Shown: one piece after another, positions 32,679-34,949 of the stretch
Layout of the letters: each line of letters starts with the position of its first letter
Numbering within the stretch: the stretch's first letter is position 1
DNA from: an uncultured Clostridium sp.
GTDB taxonomy: Bacteria; Cyanobacteriota; Vampirovibrionia; Gastranaerophilales; Gastranaerophilaceae
Direction: 5' to 3'
DNA length: 34,949 nt
Assembly (NCBI GenBank): GCA_958449715.1
Contig: CAUDIU010000010.1
Span: 1-34,949 of the forward strand
The notes under the pieces: model-generated
Seen by the model: only the letters and a program-made list of their open reading frames with translations
Told to the model about the DNA's origin: nothing
Database searches by the model: none
Translations under genes and position numbers: made by a program

Positions 32679-34097
32679 ATGAATATAGACAAGATTAATC
32701 TAAATATCAAAAATAATGGGTATTATTCTCAACGACAAAGTAAAACCCAATCTAATCAAATAGGTTTTACAAGCAATATCCCACAAGCTACTATCGAAAA
32801 AGAGATTAATGCATTAAACCCATCAATATTAAGAGGAATAAATAAATTAAAAAACAATATCGGAGAATTTCAAGATATTTGTATTAACGCATTAGGAACA
32901 GGGCTATTAGCTCCAATTTTTATCAAATACAATCCGTTATCAAAAACAGATGAAGATACAAGAACATATTCAGCATGGCGTCAGCCACTATCTGCATTAT
33001 TAGCTATTGCTACTCAAGGGTTATTTACAATTCCAATTGTAAGTAAAATCAATTCAATGGCTAATGAAGGTGCACTAAATTTAGATTGTAATAAAACACC
33101 TTTTAAAGACAAAGATTATGCTATGCATATAATGAAAAAATTACACCCAGGCCTAAGTAAAAAACAAAGGGAAGTTCTTGCTGATGAATATCTGGCAAAA
33201 CAAGATGAAAATCTTATTAATACATTAAAGAAAGAAAACACTGTATACTATACAATAAAAGGTCAAACAGAACCTGTAAAAATTTCTCAAGAAAAATATA
33301 TAGAAACTCTTAATAAAACAGTAGATTCTATGCTTGCAGATGAAGAAAAAAGACTGAAAGTATGTAATGATGTTAAATTAACAAAACGTATTGAAAGAAG
33401 CGAATTTTATAGAAACAATTATGACACATCTAAAAACTTACTAAAGGAAATAGAAGCTAAAATAAATAGAACAGATGATGTCAAAGAAATAACTAAATTC
33501 TTAAAAAATAAACATAAAGAATTAAAAAAAGCAAAAGCTAATACACAATTGCTTGATATGATTACAGAGACTCGAATTCTTGGCTCTGCAGGAAAAGATA
33601 AAATGCTTGAAAAAGTAAAAAGAATGCAAGGACACGTTGAAAAATACAAAGGTCTAACAAGCAAAGAGCAAGTAGTTGAAGCAGTAAAAGCAAGTATTTC
33701 TGAAAGAATTAATGAACATAAAGACTCAATTGAATTCTTAAACAAAGTAAAAAAAGCAATAGCTGAAAATAAAACAGTTAATGATATAGAAGAAATGTTC
33801 AAGCTTAAAATAAAAGAAGCTAAAAATGCTAATAAAGAATTTAGATTAGCAGATAAAGTCTTCTCAAAAGAAGTAGCAAATAAGTTAAAAGAATTAACTA
33901 AAAAGCACATTGAAGGTGTAAAAAGAATTGCAACACTCGCTGGAGCATTAATAATTCTACCTATCAGCTGTGACTTATTAAATAGAATTTATCCAAGATT
34001 TATGGATATCGCATTTCCAAAACTATCAAGTAAAAAACACAATAACGAATCTAAAGAACTGGTTGATAAAGCAACCAAGAATAGCGAGGTGAAATAA
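32679..34097 (+). CDS. Hypothetical protein, two membrane segments flanking a coiled coil
   Basis: 472 aa, no named family. The N-terminus is polar, with GFTSN at 29-33. A first hydrophobic region follows (DICINALGTGLLAPIFI and ALLAIATQGLFTIPI, about 65-120), then about 300 residues rich in Lys and Glu with strong coiled-coil character, a second hydrophobic segment near 435 (IATLAGALIILPISCDLL) and a polar tail. AGGGA lies 8-9 nt before the ATG. The stop overlaps the next start (TAATG), so the pair is co-translated; the next protein has the same general plan. Confidence 0.7.
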   Translation: MNIDKINLNIKNNGYYSQRQSKTQSNQIGFTSNIPQATIEKEINALNPSILRGINKLKNNIGEFQDICINALGTGLLAPIFIKYNPLSKTDEDTRTYSAWRQPLSALLAIATQGLFTIPIVSKINSMANEGALNLDCNKTPFKDKDYAMHIMKKLHPGLSKKQREVLADEYLAKQDENLINTLKKENTVYYTIKGQTEPVKISQEKYIETLNKTVDSMLADEEKRLKVCNDVKLTKRIERSEFYRNNYDTSKNLLKEIEAKINRTDDVKEITKFLKNKHKELKKAKANTQLLDMITETRILGSAGKDKMLEKVKRMQGHVEKYKGLTSKEQVVEAVKASISERINEHKDSIEFLNKVKKAIAENKTVNDIEEMFKLKIKEAKNANKEFRLADKVFSKEVANKLKELTKKHIEGVKRIATLAGALIILPISCDLLNRIYPRFMDIAFPKLSSKKHNNESKELVDKATKNSEVK

Positions 34098-34949
34098 TGA
34101 CTATTCTCGCAGTTAATCAAGTTAAAACAAATAATACCCCAAATATCGCATTTGAAGCAAAAGAAAAGAAAAATAACAATAGCAATAAATCTGCTAATAT
34201 AGCAAAAAATATTGCAATTGCAACAGGTATAGGTGCTCTTGGAGTTGTCGGATACAAAAAGAATTGGGCAGATAAAACTATTAAATGGTTATCTGAAACA
34301 AAATTCATGAAAAATAAAGTATTCCCAAATTACGAAAAAGACAACGCTAAATTTATGTCAGCAATAGGAGTTACATCTATTGTATTAAAAGATGGATTGG
34401 GATGTTATTTATACGTAAAACAAAGTTTAAATAACGATAAAATTCCAGAAGATAAAAGAAAATTCGTTGCAGCATTAGACTTAGCAAATGGAGGCTTAAT
34501 GATTGCAATGCAATTATTAATGTTCTTCACTATTTCTAATAAAAAAGTTCAAGAAAAAATATTTAACAAATTATTTGGAAAATACTTTACAAGATCTGCT
34601 GACAAAGCATTACAAGCAAAACTTGGTAAAATTGATAAATTAAAAGACATGACAGGAAAAGAATTCCACACAGCTAGAGAAGCAGATAAAAAAGGTCTTA
34701 AAAATGCATTCAGCTACTTAATATCTTTAGCAGCTGCAACATTAATTGCAAAACGTATTATAGTTCCATTTATTGCAACACCTTTAGCTGACAAAACTAA
34801 GGCTTGGATGTCTAGAAATGATAAACCATTAGAAACTCATAAAGATACTAAAAATACATATAATACAGAAAAACCTGCAGCAACAGTTGAAAATACAGAC
34901 AAAAAAGAAGATAAAAATACACAATTTGCAGGCAATACCCCTCAAAATA
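34097..34949 (+). CDS. Hypothetical membrane-associated protein, cut by window end
   Basis: The ATG at 34097 overlaps the previous stop by 1 nt, and the frame stays open for 284 codons to the window end. Visible features: a polar N-terminus with IAFEAK (17-22), a hydrophobic stretch (IAIATGIGALGVVGY, about 38-52), a second (LANGGLMIAMQLLMFFTI, about 135-152), a third near 215-235 (YLISLAAATLIAKRIIVPFI), then a Lys/Asp/Thr-rich tail with QFAGN close to the visible end. No family is recognised. Same broad layout as the gene upstream, which suggests a related function at the membrane. Confidence 0.7.
   Translation, partial: MTILAVNQVKTNNTPNIAFEAKEKKNNNSNKSANIAKNIAIATGIGALGVVGYKKNWADKTIKWLSETKFMKNKVFPNYEKDNAKFMSAIGVTSIVLKDGLGCYLYVKQSLNNDKIPEDKRKFVAALDLANGGLMIAMQLLMFFTISNKKVQEKIFNKLFGKYFTRSADKALQAKLGKIDKLKDMTGKEFHTAREADKKGLKNAFSYLISLAAATLIAKRIIVPFIATPLADKTKAWMSRNDKPLETHKDTKNTYNTEKPAATVENTDKKEDKNTQFAGNTPQN

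Noticed and set aside
33419..33910. 163-codon minus-strand frame inside the coiled-coil gene
   Set aside because: Complement of Lys/Glu-rich coding sequence gives Phe/Leu/Ser-rich frames by composition; no start signals.

Overview
The window is a chromosomal stretch from an AT-rich, Gram-negative bacterium. The best fit is a gut member of the Gastranaerophilales (Vampirovibrionophyceae/'Melainabacteria'), the non-photosynthetic sister group of Cyanobacteria. This is inferred from five signs: an MlaE/MlaF lipid transporter (outer membrane), a DUF512-type radical SAM protein of the kind conserved in cyanobacteria, type IV pilin-like proteins beginning with the FTLAEVLITLGIIGVV pattern, a PilT motor, and several lineage-specific hypothetical proteins with short F-x-G-N-like motifs. 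No rRNA, tRNA, CRISPR array, insertion sequence or phage gene was seen. Most genes are housekeeping.

Layout. 1-1920 (minus): a PadR-like regulator overlaps a DUF512 radical SAM gene, followed by a 12-codon mini-ORF carrying a G10 tract at the window edge. 1954-4894 (plus): mlaE, mlaF and a class I/II aminotransferase, closed by a terminator. 4942-5850 (minus): two hypothetical proteins. 5938-7116 (plus): mazG and a 67-aa protein. 7123-7831 (minus): a pilin-like protein. 7930-9084 (plus): a YibE/F membrane protein. 9095-15885 (minus): glmS, a possible 52-aa ORF, a 1059-aa putative effector (kinase-like plus ADP-ribosyltransferase domains) and metK with a structured leader. 15932-17586 (plus): an M48-type peptidase and a secreted duplicated-domain protein. 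17598-22633 (minus): pilT, recO, a small membrane protein and clpB. 22718-22886 (plus): a candidate non-coding RNA. 22895-25929 (minus): pgi, a secreted protein and trxB. 25977-30976 (minus): a GT2 glycosyltransferase, the 7TM-HD phosphodiesterase pgpH, ybeY and dgkA, then a second G10 mini-ORF element and a second pilin-like gene. 30979-34949 (plus): a GT-C type glycosyltransferase and two membrane-anchored hypothetical proteins, the last cut by the window end.

The most unusual signal is a pair of homologous elements about 100 bp long, at 1-102 and 26764-26867. Each has a sigma70-like promoter, a 32-nt gap to the start codon, a perfect Shine-Dalgarno, and a 12-codon ORF of the form (M/V)KRF-x3-GGG-(V/A)-I-stop built on a run of exactly ten G. 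In the complete copy, one extra G would join the mini-ORF in frame, without a stop, to the pilin-like gene 98 bp downstream. This is the expected behaviour of a slipped-strand (phase-variable) switch. Other points of interest are the kinase/ADP-ribosyltransferase effector, three genes whose -10 box lies exactly 6 nt from the ATG (leaderless transcripts), a metK leader with two mutually exclusive helices, and a rod-like RNA before a strong terminator. All calls come from reading the sequence. No database search or folding program was run.
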